From Staphylococcus rostri (lineage in GTDB: Bacteria; Bacillota; Bacilli; Staphylococcales; Staphylococcaceae), in assembly GCF_002902145.1 (NCBI RefSeq), contig NZ_PPRF01000040.1, positions 1 through 64,000 of the forward strand: 64,000 bases of DNA. The letters run 5' to 3'. Shown one piece after another: positions 49,968 through 60,070 of the stretch. The translations under genes were made by a program, and so were the position numbers. The notes beneath the pieces were generated by a model that saw nothing but the letters and a program-made list of their open reading frames with translations, made no database searches and was not told where the DNA came from. Position 1 is the first letter of the stretch. Each line of letters starts with the position of its first letter.

Positions 49968-51233
49968 ATGACTTTACATGCAGATGTACCGATTCGTGTA
50001 TTGCCGACAGATAAATTTAAAACAACAACGATTGCATTTAAATTTATGGCACCACTTGATATCGATACGATGACAGAACGTTCGCTACTCAGCAAAATGT
50101 TGGTACGTGCGACGCAAAAATATCCAACTGATAAAGCGTTCAATCAGCATTTATCACATTTATACGGTGCGTATCTGAATAGTAACGTATCTAAATTTAA
50201 AGATCGTCATGTGATTACAATCAGTCTGGAAATCGTCAATGAACGTTATTTACCAGATGATTTACAATTAATCGATGAGGGGATTCAACTTTTAAAAGAA
50301 GTTATTTTGAATCCACTCGTTAATGAAGGGCAGTTCGACGAAACATTTTTAGCACAGGAAAAACGCCTATTACAGAATAAATTGATTGCGATTGAAGATA
50401 ATAAAACGCAATTATCATATTTGCAGTTATTAAAATATATGTTTGGAGATCAGCCGTATAGCTATCCAGCAGTAGGGCAGCTCGATCAATTAGCAGATAT
50501 TACGCCAAAAACACTTTTCGATACATATCAAAGTATGTTACATCATGATAATTGTTCCGTTTATGTGGTTGGCAATGTGGATGAAGATGCGACGATACAA
50601 AAATTAGCATCAACGTTTAACATTCAATCATTTACATATGAACCAAAGCATGATACACAAGCAATCAACCCACAACAACCTGTTAATGAAGTGGTTGAAA
50701 CCGAAGATATTGATCAAACGAAATTAAATATGGGCTTTCGTTTCCCAACGCAATACGGTGCGGAAAATTACCCGGCATTAATCGTCTTTAATATGATGTT
50801 CGGAGCAGATCCATCGTCTGTACTATTCAATGAAGTCCGCGAGAAGAAAAGTTTGGCTTATTCCATTCATTCACAAATTGACGGTAAAAATGGCTATCTT
50901 TTTGTATTAAGTGGTGTTTCAAGTGATGCATATCAAGATGCCAAAGAGACGATTATTGATGCATTTGAGCAGTTTAAACAAGGCAACTTTACAGACGAAA
51001 AAATGGCACTTGCGAAAAAGATTATTTTATCACATCGTAAAGAGTTGAAAGACCGTCCAAAACAAATGATCGAACTGATGCACAATCAAATCTTAGTCGA
51101 CAAGCCAGAACCTGAGGCATCATTTATTGAACGTATTGAAGCGGTAACTAAAGCGGATATTCAACAATTATGTCAACAAGCACAACTAGACACAATCTAC
51201 ATTATGACAAAGGCGGTGGATGACAATGCGTAA
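49968..51233 (+). CDS. M16-family peptidase-like subunit without HxxEH (YmfF-like)
   Basis: The protein of about 421 residues has the paired M16 halves but no HxxEH zinc motif at the N-terminus; the equivalent region reads LLSKMLVRATQKYPTDKAFN. The second half has GFRFPTQYGAENYPALIVFNMMFG and SLAYSIHSQIDG. It is probably the non-catalytic partner of the next gene, as in heterodimeric M16B enzymes. ATG 49968 is chosen because AAAAGGAG (49952-49959) is then eight bases away, against two bases for ATG 49962. The next gene overlaps its end. Confidence 0.9.
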   Translation: MTLHADVPIRVLPTDKFKTTTIAFKFMAPLDIDTMTERSLLSKMLVRATQKYPTDKAFNQHLSHLYGAYLNSNVSKFKDRHVITISLEIVNERYLPDDLQLIDEGIQLLKEVILNPLVNEGQFDETFLAQEKRLLQNKLIAIEDNKTQLSYLQLLKYMFGDQPYSYPAVGQLDQLADITPKTLFDTYQSMLHHDNCSVYVVGNVDEDATIQKLASTFNIQSFTYEPKHDTQAINPQQPVNEVVETEDIDQTKLNMGFRFPTQYGAENYPALIVFNMMFGADPSSVLFNEVREKKSLAYSIHSQIDGKNGYLFVLSGVSSDAYQDAKETIIDAFEQFKQGNFTDEKMALAKKIILSHRKELKDRPKQMIELMHNQILVDKPEPEASFIERIEAVTKADIQQLCQQAQLDTIYIMTKAVDDNA

Positions 51234-52515
51234 AACGTATTATAAGCAAATTGATGAAACAGTCTATCAAACACAACTTGATAACGGTCTCTCGCTTTTT
51301 GTCATTCCGAAACCAGGATTTCAAAAAACGTTCGTCACATATACAACACAGTTTGGTTCACTCGATTCGCGTTTCAAACCACATCAATCTGATGAATTTG
51401 TAACAGTACCTGATGGCGTTGCCCACTTTTTAGAACATAAGTTGTTTGAAAAAGAAGAAGGCGACTTGTTTACAGAGTTTGCCGAGTACGATGCACAAGT
51501 CAATGCATTCACAAGCTTTGATCGTACAAGCTATCTCTTTAGTGCAACAAATTATATCGACGAAAATATTTTACGTTTATTAAAAATGGTGGAATCACCT
51601 TATTTTACAGAAGCGTCTGTTGAAAAGGAAAAAGGGATTATCGCTGAAGAAATTAAAATGTATCAAGAGCAACCAGGTTATCGCCTAATGTTCAATACAT
51701 TACGTGGTTTATACCATGATCACCCTGTCAAAGTAGATATTGCTGGTAGCGTGGAAAGCATTTATGACATTACAAAAGATGACTTGTATTTGTGTTATGA
51801 GACATTCTATCATCCGTCTAACATGGTGTTGTTCGTTGTAGGTGATGTGGATCCACAACATATTTATGAGTTGGTCAAAACACATGAAGATGCACGTCAT
51901 ATTGCAGCACAACCTGATATTGTACGCGATCCATTACAAGAGTCACATAACATTGTGGAAGCGGACGTACGAGAGGCGATGCAAATTCAAGCACCTCGTC
52001 TCATGTTAGGGTTTAAAAATCATCAGCTAGACGTATCCAATCGCCGTCGTGTTCAAGAAGATATTGAGTTATCCTTTTTCTTTGAATTGGTGTTCGGTGA
52101 AGAAACAGAATTTTATCAAGCATTGCTGAATGACCATTTGATTGACGCGACATTCAGTTATCAAACAGTTGTGGAACCAACGTATAGTTTTTCAGTAGTG
52201 ACGTCAACAACGGAACAACCTGAAACCTTAAAAGCACGCTTGATGACTGAGTTGCAAAATAAATTTGGAAGTGTCGATGATCAAGAAGCTTTCGACTTAT
52301 TGAAGCGTCAATTTATTGGAGAGTATGTATCAAGCTTGAACTCGCCTGAATATATTGCGAATCAAGCGACGAAGTATCATTTTGATGGTGTCGCATTGTT
52401 TGATTTATTAGCAATTATTGACGATATTTCACTTAGTTCAATGAATGAAACGGTACGTCAACGTCTAGACTTAGAGAACGTTGTCGACAGTCGTTTGGAG
52501 ATGAAGACGTCATGA
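51226..52515 (+). CDS. M16-family zinc peptidase, catalytic subunit (YmfH-like)
   Basis: The 429-residue protein carries the inverted zinc motif HFLEH (about 66-70) in GVAHFLEHKLFEKEEGD, with the downstream Glu in the EKGIIAEEIKMY segment. ATG 51226 is seven bases after AGGCGGTGG; ATG 51220 is too close to it. It overlaps the previous gene by eight bases and the next by ATGA, so the three are translationally coupled. The substrate is unknown; Bacillus relatives are linked to peptide processing. Confidence 0.93.
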   Translation: MRKTYYKQIDETVYQTQLDNGLSLFVIPKPGFQKTFVTYTTQFGSLDSRFKPHQSDEFVTVPDGVAHFLEHKLFEKEEGDLFTEFAEYDAQVNAFTSFDRTSYLFSATNYIDENILRLLKMVESPYFTEASVEKEKGIIAEEIKMYQEQPGYRLMFNTLRGLYHDHPVKVDIAGSVESIYDITKDDLYLCYETFYHPSNMVLFVVGDVDPQHIYELVKTHEDARHIAAQPDIVRDPLQESHNIVEADVREAMQIQAPRLMLGFKNHQLDVSNRRRVQEDIELSFFFELVFGEETEFYQALLNDHLIDATFSYQTVVEPTYSFSVVTSTTEQPETLKARLMTELQNKFGSVDDQEAFDLLKRQFIGEYVSSLNSPEYIANQATKYHFDGVALFDLLAIIDDISLSSMNETVRQRLDLENVVDSRLEMKTS

Positions 52516-53213
52516 AGGCACTCGTTGTAGGTGGTTCGGGAACGATAGGTCGTGCAATTGTGCATGACCTTCTTTCTCGTGGTTATGAAGTTATTTTGAC
52601 ATATCATACGGCGTCTCGTGAACAATTGGCAGCGACATATGAAGGGCAGCCTGTGCAACTACTGCAACTAGACGTTTCACAACAAATGGATATGGAACGT
52701 CTCGCATTTATTCAAAATTTGGACGCGTTAATTTATGTGAGTGGAAAGAGTCTGTTCGGTATGTTGCAAGATATGACCGATGCACAAATTGACGAAACGT
52801 ATCGCATTAATGTCTATAATTTGATTAAGCTCAGCCAACATTTTGTCGGTCAATTGATGGCACGTCCACATGGTCGTATTATTGCGATTTCATCAATTTG
52901 GGGCGAGGCAGGTGCCAGCTTTGAAACGGTCTATTCTGCAATGAAAGCAGCACAGATTGGTTTTATTAAAGCACTGAGTCAAGAACTAGCGATGACCAAT
53001 GTAACAGTCAATGCGGTAGCACCGGGTGCGGTAGCAGGAACAATGAGCGACCAGTTAAGCGATGAAGACCTTGCTGCATTGCTTGAAGCACTACCGCAAA
53101 ATCGTTTGGTACAACCTGAAGAAGTGGCGCACGTTGTTGGGCATTTGTTGTCGCCATTGTCCCAAAGTATTACAGGCACCGTGCAACGAATTAATGGTGG
53201 CTGGTATGTATAA
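52512..53213 (+). CDS. ymfI: Short-chain dehydrogenase YmfI-like
   Basis: The 233-residue SDR has the cofactor loop VVGGSGTIGRAI, a YVSGKS segment in place of NNAG, the catalytic Ser in ISSIWGEAG, and YSAMK (Tyr and Lys). The end QRINGGWYV is typical of FabG-like enzymes. In Bacillus, YmfI reduces the aminopentanone modification on elongation factor P (literature, from memory). The conserved neighbourhood supports the same assignment, but the substrate is inferred. Confidence 0.88.
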   Translation: MKALVVGGSGTIGRAIVHDLLSRGYEVILTYHTASREQLAATYEGQPVQLLQLDVSQQMDMERLAFIQNLDALIYVSGKSLFGMLQDMTDAQIDETYRINVYNLIKLSQHFVGQLMARPHGRIIAISSIWGEAGASFETVYSAMKAAQIGFIKALSQELAMTNVTVNAVAPGAVAGTMSDQLSDEDLAALLEALPQNRLVQPEEVAHVVGHLLSPLSQSITGTVQRINGGWYV

Positions 53214-53261
53214 TTGATACAATACGAACAAAGAGATAAGCGCTTTAAGGGGTGAGCACAT

Positions 53262-54101
53262 ATGTCGACAACTGAAAAAAAAGAATGGTATTTGGAATAT
53301 GATATTAATATTAACCGTGCTGGGTTACTTGGTGATGTGTCAAGTTTGCTCGGTATGATGGGAATTAATATCGGATCAATTAACGGGATTAAGTCATCAA
53401 GACGTGCCTTTATTATCAAGTCAGATAGTGAAGAAAAGGTACAGCGATTTGAAACACTTTTGAAAGAAATTGATGATATTTCGTTGCGCGTTTTACGACC
53501 GCCTGAATTGAAAGACCGTTTAGCGGTAAGACATGGACGTTATTTAAAGCAGGATAAACAAGATAAAAAAATCTTCCGTTTTGAACGTGATGACTTAGGT
53601 GTACTCGTTGATTTTATGGCGGAATTATTTAAAGAAGAAGGTCACAAGCTAATCGGAATTCGCGGGATGCCACGCGTCGGTAAAACAGAGTCTATCGTTG
53701 CAGGGAGTGTATCTGCACATAAACGCTGGTTGTTTATTAGCTCAACACTTATTAAACAAACTGTGCGCAGTTCATTAATCAAAGGGGAGTATGATGCGGA
53801 TCACGTCTATATTATTGATGGCGCAGTGACCGCACGTGAACAAAATCCGAAACATCAACAACTCGTTCGAGAAGTAATGGCGTTACCGTCTGTCAAAGTG
53901 GTTGAACATCCTGATTTATTTGTTGAAGCCAGTGATTACCAAATGGACGATTTTGATTATATTATCGAGTTGCGTGCGGAAGAAAATCAAGAAATTGCAT
54001 ATGACGAAATGAAACAAAAAACCGTGCGCAGTAAAAATAATTTAGATTTCGGTGGTGGCGATCCATTTGGCGGCTTCGGTGATGGTTTTGGTGGATTTTA
54101 A
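53262..54101 (+). CDS. DUF3388 (YmfK-like) protein: ACT-like domain plus P-loop-like segment
   Basis: The 279-residue protein has an N-terminal ACT-like ligand domain (about 8-80, DININRAGLLGDVSSLLGMM), then a nucleotide-binding-like segment GMPRVGKTES (about 136-145) similar to Walker A. The C-terminus has a short Gly/Phe-rich tail, GGGDPFGGFGDGFGGF. RBS AGGGGTGAG precedes ATG 53262. It is widely conserved next to ymfI and the rodZ-like gene, but no function is established that I know of. Confidence 0.88.
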   Translation: MSTTEKKEWYLEYDININRAGLLGDVSSLLGMMGINIGSINGIKSSRRAFIIKSDSEEKVQRFETLLKEIDDISLRVLRPPELKDRLAVRHGRYLKQDKQDKKIFRFERDDLGVLVDFMAELFKEEGHKLIGIRGMPRVGKTESIVAGSVSAHKRWLFISSTLIKQTVRSSLIKGEYDADHVYIIDGAVTAREQNPKHQQLVREVMALPSVKVVEHPDLFVEASDYQMDDFDYIIELRAEENQEIAYDEMKQKTVRSKNNLDFGGGDPFGGFGDGFGGF

Positions 54102-54116
54102 TAGGAGGTTGAAGTA

Positions 54117-54512
54117 GTGAAGTTGATTGGCGAGGTTTTACAAGGGAAGAGAGAGCGTCTCGGAATGACGTTATCTGAATTAGAAGAACGCACGCATATT
54201 CAGCGTGAGACATTGATGGCCATTGAACGCAATCAATTTGAAAAACTCAATCAGCCAGCATATGCGATTGGTTTTATTCGTAAATATGCGCAAGCTGTAA
54301 ACTTGGATGGTGCGCATTTGATTGAGAAACATCAGGAAGAATTGCCTGAAACGAATCAGTTTGTGTCTAAAGCACTGCATCAGTTGGCGACGACAGATCA
54401 ATCATTGGCCTATCAGCAGCGAGATAATGAAACGAAGCAAGTGGCGATTGTTATTGCAGGCTTGATGGTTGTATCGGCAGGGCTTTGGGCTGTGTTAAGT
54501 CTTGTGTTATAA
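54117..54512 (+). CDS. RodZ-like helix-turn-helix membrane protein (YmfM-like), short form
   Basis: The 131-residue protein has an HTH_25 domain (1-70, GEVLQGKRERLGMTLSELEE) and one membrane helix near the C-terminus (about 107-129, VAIVIAGLMVVSAGLWAVLS). It lacks the large extracellular domain of full RodZ. The start is GTG 54117 after TAGGAGGT. It may link shape-determining proteins to the membrane; in staphylococci the role is unclear. It is close to pgsA. Confidence 0.88.
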   Translation: MKLIGEVLQGKRERLGMTLSELEERTHIQRETLMAIERNQFEKLNQPAYAIGFIRKYAQAVNLDGAHLIEKHQEELPETNQFVSKALHQLATTDQSLAYQQRDNETKQVAIVIAGLMVVSAGLWAVLSLVL

Positions 54513-54550
54513 TAGGGCGGTATAAAAAGATATTGAAATGAGGATGAACA

Positions 54551-55135
54551 ATGAATATACCAAATCAGATCACGCTTTTTCGTGTGATATTAATTCCTCT
54601 CTTTATGTTATTTGCACTTGTTGACTTTGGTATGGGGCAAGTCGCATTGCTTGGAGGACAAACGGTACGCATTGAATTTTTAATCAGTGGCTTGATCTTT
54701 ATTTTAGCCTCAATTAGTGACTTTGTTGATGGATACTTAGCACGTAAATGGCAACTCGTAACGAATATGGGTAAATTCCTAGATCCACTCGCGGATAAGT
54801 TGCTTGTTTCTGCGGCGCTTATCGTATTAGTTGAGCTTGGACTCACGAACTCAGTAGTTGCGATTATTATTATTGCACGTGAATTCGCAGTAACAGGCTT
54901 GCGTTTATTGCAAATCGAACAAGGTTTTGTGAGTGCAGCAGGACAACTTGGTAAAATCAAAACAGCCGTGACAATGGTGGCGCTTGTATTTATCTTATTA
55001 GGCGAACCATTAAGCCAATGGATCGGTTTCTCACTTGGACAAGTTTTATTATACATCGGTGTGTTCTTTACGATTTTATCTGGTGTGGAATATTTCTATA
55101 AAGGACGCGACGTCTTTTTACAAGATAAACAATAA
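54551..55135 (+). CDS. pgsA: CDP-diacylglycerol-glycerol-3-phosphate 3-phosphatidyltransferase
   Basis: PgsA makes phosphatidylglycerol phosphate, the route to the main staphylococcal lipid and the lipoteichoic acid donor. The CDP-alcohol motif D-G-x2-A-R-x8-G-x3-D-x3-D is complete in [20 protein letters not shown] (then LADK) at about residues 59-80. The 194-residue protein has five to six membrane helices. In S. aureus changes in PgsA alter daptomycin susceptibility (literature). Confidence 0.97.
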   Translation: MNIPNQITLFRVILIPLFMLFALVDFGMGQVALLGGQTVRIEFLISGLIFILASISDFVDGYLARKWQLVTNMGKFLDPLADKLLVSAALIVLVELGLTNSVVAIIIIAREFAVTGLRLLQIEQGFVSAAGQLGKIKTAVTMVALVFILLGEPLSQWIGFSLGQVLLYIGVFFTILSGVEYFYKGRDVFLQDKQ

Positions 55136-55145
55136 TTTTAAAAGT

Positions 55146-55191
55146 GGTGCATACAGTCTTTTGATTATAAAAGGATTGTGTGCCCTTTTTT
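55146..55191 (+). terminator. Terminator after pgsA
   Basis: GGTGCATACAGTCTTTT pairs with AAAAGGATTGTGTGCCC through a few G-U or mismatch positions and is followed by TTTTTT. Confidence 0.85.
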
Positions 55192-55358
55192 GTATTTGAT
55201 ATGGTCAACATGAATAACTAAGAAATGTGAATATTTATGGCTTGCTATTGGTTATTCATTCAGCTTGTAGGGTATAATGTATAAGCATTCTAACTGACCC
55301 AGTAAAGTGAAAAATATTATAGTAGTGTTATGTGATTTATGTATGGGAGGACAGAACA

Positions 55359-56501
55359 ATGAAAGTATGTATTATCGCTGTTGGCTCAGAGTTGTTACTC
55401 GGTCAAATTGCAAACACGAATGCGCAATATATCTCACGTGTACTTAACGAAGCGGGACACCACGTGTTGGAACACATTGTTGTAGGGGACAATCCAGAAC
55501 GTTTGGCACGTGTAACGAAACGCGCGTTGGCACAATATGACGCGATTATTTTTACAGGTGGTTTAGGGCCAACGAAAGATGATTTGACGAAGCAGACGGT
55601 TGCGGAAGTAATGGGTAAGGAATTGGTTATGGATCAATCAGCGCTAGATTATATTGAGTCATATTTTGTGGCACAAGATAGAGTGATGACACCGAATAAT
55701 AAGCAACAAGCATTGGTAATTGAAGGTTCTCAAGTCTTGGCGAATCGTGTAGGGATGGCACCCGGTATGTATGTCGTTTATGAAGATACACATGTTGTCA
55801 TGATACCGGGACCACCGAGTGAAATGCGCCCAATGGTAGATAATGAATTAATGCCACACTTTGCACAATCGAACCAGACGATCTTTTCTGAAGTGCTTCG
55901 CTTTTGTGGCATTGGTGAGTCACAAGTGGAGACGGAACTGTTAGATTTAATTGATGCGCAGACGAATCCAACAATTGCACCACTAGCTGGTAAACATGAA
56001 GTGACGATTCGTTTAACGGCGAGCGGGAAAGATACTGAAGCTTGTAAAGCACTTATTGAACCGATAAAAGCGCAAATTCTGGAACGTGTTGGTGATTATT
56101 ATTATGGCTCAGATGATCTAACACCCGAACAGGCAGTCATGAATCGTCAATCAGCGTCTGTTGCGGTGTATGATGCGGTAACTGATGGCTTATTACATGC
56201 CCGTTTAAAACAAGCGGATACTTGTCATCTATTGAAAGGCTATATGTTACATCACGACAGCTTTTTACAGTCGGATGTGACAATTGAAGAGAACCTACGC
56301 ATTGCGGCGATGTTCGTACAATCATTGTATGAAACGCAACAGGCTGTTAGTCTATTAGCAGTCGGTCAAACAGTATATGTTGGCTTTTTAGATGGATCAC
56401 AATTTGATGTGAAAAGCTTCAAAATGGCGACACAACGCAATCTAATGCGCGATCGCAGTCAAAACTATGTGCTCATCGAGTGGTTGAATTGGTTAAAATG
56501 A
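55359..56501 (+). CDS. cinA: CinA-family protein with degenerate C-terminal amidase domain
   Basis: CinA is associated with competence and, in many bacteria, with nicotinamide mononucleotide deamidation by its C-terminal PncC domain. The N-terminal MoCF-like domain is intact (GSELLLGQIANTNAQ, FTGGLGPTKDD, MIPGPPSEMRPM). The C-terminal ~130 residues lack the AESCTGG-type active site of PncC, so the amidase is probably inactive. ATG 55359, nine bases after GGGAGG, gives 380 residues, the S. aureus length; the upstream ATG is rejected. It precedes recA as in many Firmicutes. Confidence 0.93.
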   Translation: MKVCIIAVGSELLLGQIANTNAQYISRVLNEAGHHVLEHIVVGDNPERLARVTKRALAQYDAIIFTGGLGPTKDDLTKQTVAEVMGKELVMDQSALDYIESYFVAQDRVMTPNNKQQALVIEGSQVLANRVGMAPGMYVVYEDTHVVMIPGPPSEMRPMVDNELMPHFAQSNQTIFSEVLRFCGIGESQVETELLDLIDAQTNPTIAPLAGKHEVTIRLTASGKDTEACKALIEPIKAQILERVGDYYYGSDDLTPEQAVMNRQSASVAVYDAVTDGLLHARLKQADTCHLLKGYMLHHDSFLQSDVTIEENLRIAAMFVQSLYETQQAVSLLAVGQTVYVGFLDGSQFDVKSFKMATQRNLMRDRSQNYVLIEWLNWLK

Positions 56502-56570
56502 AGCGAGTTGTGTTGAGTACGACGATAAAGCACGTTTGTTCGCAAAAGTGAAATCACTCGAGAAAATAAC

Positions 56571-56584
56571 CGAACAAATATTCG
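56571..56584. promoter_or_regulatory. LexA (SOS) box upstream of recA
   Basis: CGAACAAATATTCG is a palindrome that matches the S. aureus SOS box as I know it (CGAAC-N4-GTTCG type). It lies just before the recA -35. A partial box-like CGTTTGTTCG at 56533-56542 is upstream. Confidence 0.85.
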
Positions 56585-56593
56585 CTAAAATGC

Positions 56594-56622
56594 TTGTAAT
56601 TTTAGTTGAAAGCTTGTATAGT
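56594..56622 (+). promoter_or_regulatory. recA promoter
   Basis: TTGTAA (56594-56599), 17 bases and TATAGT (56617-56622). Confidence 0.65.
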
Positions 56623-56709
56623 ATAACTAAATCAATTGGAACAACGAACACGGAACGTACGTGTAATTAATACATTTGAACAGATAGATGATATTAGGAG
56701 GTACAATCA

Positions 56710-57759
56710 TTGGAGAATGAACGTCAAAAAGCACTAGATACGGTAATTAAAAACATGGAAAAATCTTTCGGTAAAGGTGCCGTTATGAAGTTAGGCGATA
56801 ATAAAGATCGCAACGTATCAACAATTTCAACAGGCTCTGTAACGCTAGACCACGCATTAGGAGTGGGCGGTTATCCGAAAGGGCGTATTATCGAAGTTTA
56901 TGGTCCTGAAAGTTCAGGTAAAACAACAGTCACATTGCACGCTATTGCAGAAGTGCAAAAAAATGGTGGCGTTGCAGCGTTTATCGATGCCGAGCATGCG
57001 TTAGACCCTGTATACGCAGAAGCATTAGGTGTGGACATTAATAATTTATATATTTCTCAACCAGACCACGGTGAACAAGGTTTAGAGATCGCGGAAGCCT
57101 TCGTACGTAGTGGTGCAGTAGATATCGTTGTTGTCGACTCAGTTGCGGCGTTAACACCTAAAGCTGAGATTGAAGGTGAAATGGGTGATACGCACGTTGG
57201 TTTACAAGCGCGTTTAATGTCTCAAGCATTACGTAAACTTTCAGCAGCTATATCTAAGTCTAAAACAACAGCAATCTTTATTAACCAAATTCGTGAAAAA
57301 GTGGGTGTTATGTTTGGTAACCCTGAAACAACACCTGGTGGGCGCGCATTAAAATTCTATAGCTCTGTACGTTTAGAAGTTCGTCGTGCAGAACAATTGA
57401 AACAAGGTCAAGATATCGTTGGTAACCGTACGAAGATTAAAGTCGTTAAAAACAAAGTTGCACCACCATTCAAAGTAGCAGAAGTGGATATTATGTACGG
57501 TCAAGGTATTTCACGCCAAGGTGAGTTAATCGACTTAGGTGTGGCACATGATATTGTAGACAAGTCAGGTGCATGGTATTCATACAACGGTGAACGTATG
57601 GGTCAAGGTAAAGAGAATGTAAAATTATTCTTGAAAGAAAACCCAGAATTAGAAGCGGAAATCGATCGCAAATTGCGTGAAAAACTCGGTATTGCTGATG
57701 AAGCAGCCGCAGATAACGAAGATACAGCAAAAGAAGCAGATACGCTTTTTGATGCTTAA
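56710..57759 (+). CDS. recA: Recombinase RecA
   Basis: RecA drives homologous strand exchange and LexA self-cleavage. The 349-residue protein starts at TTG 56710 after TTAGGAGG. Walker A is GPESSGKTT (65-73), the Walker B region [12 protein letters not shown] (about 141), and the L2 loop [20 protein letters not shown]. The acidic tail ends EEADTLFDA-like (KEADTLFDA). It is preceded by an SOS box, so it is induced by DNA damage. Confidence 0.98.
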   Translation: MENERQKALDTVIKNMEKSFGKGAVMKLGDNKDRNVSTISTGSVTLDHALGVGGYPKGRIIEVYGPESSGKTTVTLHAIAEVQKNGGVAAFIDAEHALDPVYAEALGVDINNLYISQPDHGEQGLEIAEAFVRSGAVDIVVVDSVAALTPKAEIEGEMGDTHVGLQARLMSQALRKLSAAISKSKTTAIFINQIREKVGVMFGNPETTPGGRALKFYSSVRLEVRRAEQLKQGQDIVGNRTKIKVVKNKVAPPFKVAEVDIMYGQGISRQGELIDLGVAHDIVDKSGAWYSYNGERMGQGKENVKLFLKENPELEAEIDRKLREKLGIADEAAADNEDTAKEADTLFDA

Positions 57760-57792
57760 TCAATAGTGAATGAAGAATACTTCATCTTTTAT

Positions 57793-57823
57793 GGTGGAAT
57801 GGCGTATGCTGTTCCACTTTTTT
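57793..57823 (+). terminator. Terminator after recA
   Basis: GTGGAA (57794-57799) pairs with TTCCAC (57812-57817) around a 12-base loop and TTTTTT follows. Confidence 0.75.
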
Positions 57824-57889
57824 CAGGTTAAGGTGTTATAATGCGTTCTTATAATTTATTTTCGGAGATGTGCAAGGAGTTAGGACATT

Positions 57890-58025
57890 AAGGCTGTTCA
57901 ATTTATAAGGCAGTAGTTGTCGGGTATGAAATTACGCTTGTTATACCCACTCAGTCATACTGAGATAGGACAATGGTGATTTTGATAAATAAGATGCCTA
58001 TCCTAAACTTAATTTTGGTTGTGAA
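57890..58025. repeat. Degenerate intergenic repeat between recA and rny
   Basis: Segments GGCAGTAG, GGTATGAAA, GGACAATGG and TTGATAAATAAGATGCCTATCC follow the same order as the copy at 62740-62912. The 482-base gap also holds the recA terminator; I see no gene in it and no clear rny promoter. Confidence 0.6.
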
Positions 58026-58241
58026 CAATAGGACTTGAACATAAAGATGACTCGATAAATGCTGATGACAGTTTTTGAGAAATAGAATGTGTAGAAAAGA
58101 ACGCTGGCTATTCATGACACAAGTCTTGATTTTTCTGACTTCAAAACGTACAATTAGACTTGTATGATTTTTAGTCATATTCATGTAATCATATTGATTT
58201 GTTAATATACAGAATCAAATCCTAGAAAAGGAGGTGTTTGT

Positions 58242-59801
58242 GTGAATTTATTAACCCTCTTACTCATTTTGCTGGGTATTATTCTAGGAGTTGTTGCGGG
58301 GTACTTTATCGCTCAGAATTTAATAAATCAACGGCAAGTACAAGCTAAAAATACAGCCGAAGATATTGTTGAACAAGCGAAGAAAGACGCCGAAAATCTA
58401 AAAAAAGAAAAGTTACTCGAAGCGAAAGAAGAAAACCAAAGAATTCGTGAGCAAGCGGACAGCGAGCTTAGAGAACGTCGTGGTGAACTTCAGCGACAAG
58501 AATCCCGACTTCTTCAAAAAGAAGAAAACTTGGAGCGTAAATCTGATCTATTAGATAAGAAGGATGAGATTTTAGAGCAAAAAGAATCTAAACTTGAAGA
58601 AAGACAACAACAAGTAGATGCAAAAGAGAGTAGTGTTCAAGCAATAATAATGAAACACGAACAAGAATTAGAACGCATCTCCGGTCTCACTCAAGAAGAA
58701 GCACGTAATGAACAACTGGAACGTGTTGAAAATGAATTGTCACAGGATATTGCAGTACTTGTTAAGGAAAAAGAACGTGAAGCGAAAGAAAAAGTCAACC
58801 AAACTGCAAAAGAGTTACTTGCGACGACCGTTCAAAGATTTGCAGCTGAACATACGTCAGAGTCAACGGTGTCAGTTGTTAACTTACCTAACGATGAAAT
58901 GAAAGGACGTATCATTGGTCGAGAAGGACGTAATATTCGTACGCTTGAAACGTTAACGGGTATTGATTTAATTATTGATGATACACCAGAAGCAGTTATT
59001 TTATCTGGTTTTGACCCAGTTCGTCGTGAAATTGCAAAAACGGCATTGATTAATTTAGTATCAGATGGTCGTATTCATCCGGGACGTATTGAAGATATGG
59101 TCGACAAAGCACGACGTGAAGTAGATGAAATTATCCGAGAAGCAGGGGAACATGCGACATTTGAATTGAATGTACACAATATGCATCCTGATCTTGTGAA
59201 AATTTTAGGACGTATGCACTACCGTACAAGTTATGGTCAAAACGTACTGAAACATTCTATTGAGGTGGCACATTTATCAGGAATGTTAGCAGCTGAATTG
59301 AATGAAGATGTCACGATTGCCAAACGTGCAGGTTTATTGCACGACATTGGTAAGGCGATTGACCATGAAGTGGAAGGCAGTCACGTAGAAATTGGCGTGG
59401 AACTTGCGAAAAAATACGGAGAATCGCCAACTGTTATTAATGCGATTCATTCACATCACGGCGATGTTGAACCGACATCTATTATTTCAATCCTTGTGGC
59501 AGCAGCTGACGCATTATCAGCAGCTCGTCCAGGTGCGCGTAAAGAAACATTAGAAAACTACATCAAGCGTCTCGAACGCTTGGAGGCCATTTCAGAGAAC
59601 TACGATGGTGTTGAAAAGGCATTTGCGATTCAAGCAGGACGTGAAATTCGCGTGATTGTATCGCCAGAAGCCATTGATGATTTACAATCCCATCGATTGG
59701 CAAGAGACATTAAAGACCAAATTGAAGGTGAACTTCAATATCCAGGTCATATCAAAGTGACAGTTGTTCGTGAGACGAGAGCAGTCGAATATGCAAAATA
59801 A
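58242..59801 (+). CDS. rny: Ribonuclease Y
   Basis: RNase Y is the membrane-bound endonuclease that starts decay of many mRNAs; in S. aureus it is CvfA, a virulence regulator. The 519-residue protein begins at GTG 58242 after AAAGGAGGTG. It has one N-terminal membrane helix (about 3-24), a long coiled coil (about 30-200), a KH domain ([19 protein letters not shown], about 223), and an HD domain with [12 protein letters not shown] (about 363-374). Length matches S. aureus. Confidence 0.98.
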   Translation: MNLLTLLLILLGIILGVVAGYFIAQNLINQRQVQAKNTAEDIVEQAKKDAENLKKEKLLEAKEENQRIREQADSELRERRGELQRQESRLLQKEENLERKSDLLDKKDEILEQKESKLEERQQQVDAKESSVQAIIMKHEQELERISGLTQEEARNEQLERVENELSQDIAVLVKEKEREAKEKVNQTAKELLATTVQRFAAEHTSESTVSVVNLPNDEMKGRIIGREGRNIRTLETLTGIDLIIDDTPEAVILSGFDPVRREIAKTALINLVSDGRIHPGRIEDMVDKARREVDEIIREAGEHATFELNVHNMHPDLVKILGRMHYRTSYGQNVLKHSIEVAHLSGMLAAELNEDVTIAKRAGLLHDIGKAIDHEVEGSHVEIGVELAKKYGESPTVINAIHSHHGDVEPTSIISILVAAADALSAARPGARKETLENYIKRLERLEAISENYDGVEKAFAIQAGREIRVIVSPEAIDDLQSHRLARDIKDQIEGELQYPGHIKVTVVRETRAVEYAK

Positions 59802-59802
59802 T

Positions 59803-59835
59803 AAAAAACAACCTCAATATTGGGGTTGTTTTTTT
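59803..59835 (+). terminator. Terminator after rny
   Basis: AAAAAACAACCTCAA pairs with TTGGGGTTGTTTTTTT (one G-U) around a 2-base loop; it has a strong T-run. Confidence 0.85.
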
Positions 59836-59869
59836 GTGCAGTATTTGAAGATGAAGGTTCAAATGATAG

Positions 59870-60045
59870 TCCGAAAAACAAACTATACAATGGGACCTTC
59901 AATTTAAATTTGAAATTTCATGTAAAGCAGTAACTGACTGGCATGAGAATATGTTTTTACAAGCTTTTTTCACACCTACTCGATTTTGCAAGTGAACCTT
60001 TATAGAAAAATGAGATGCCTATCATATTCACTAGCTTGAAATGGA
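59870..60045. repeat. Degenerate intergenic repeat between rny and cadC
   Basis: GCAGTAACTGACTGGCATGA, ACAAGCTTTTTTCACACCTA and AAATGAGATGCCTATC match GCAGTAGCTGACTGGTATGA, ACAAGCTTTTTTACACCTA and AAATGAGATGCCTGTC at 62740-62912. The cadCA operon is therefore bracketed by two copies of the same repeat. Confidence 0.75.
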
Positions 60046-60070
60046 CAATGAAAAAATGTAAATTTTGTCT

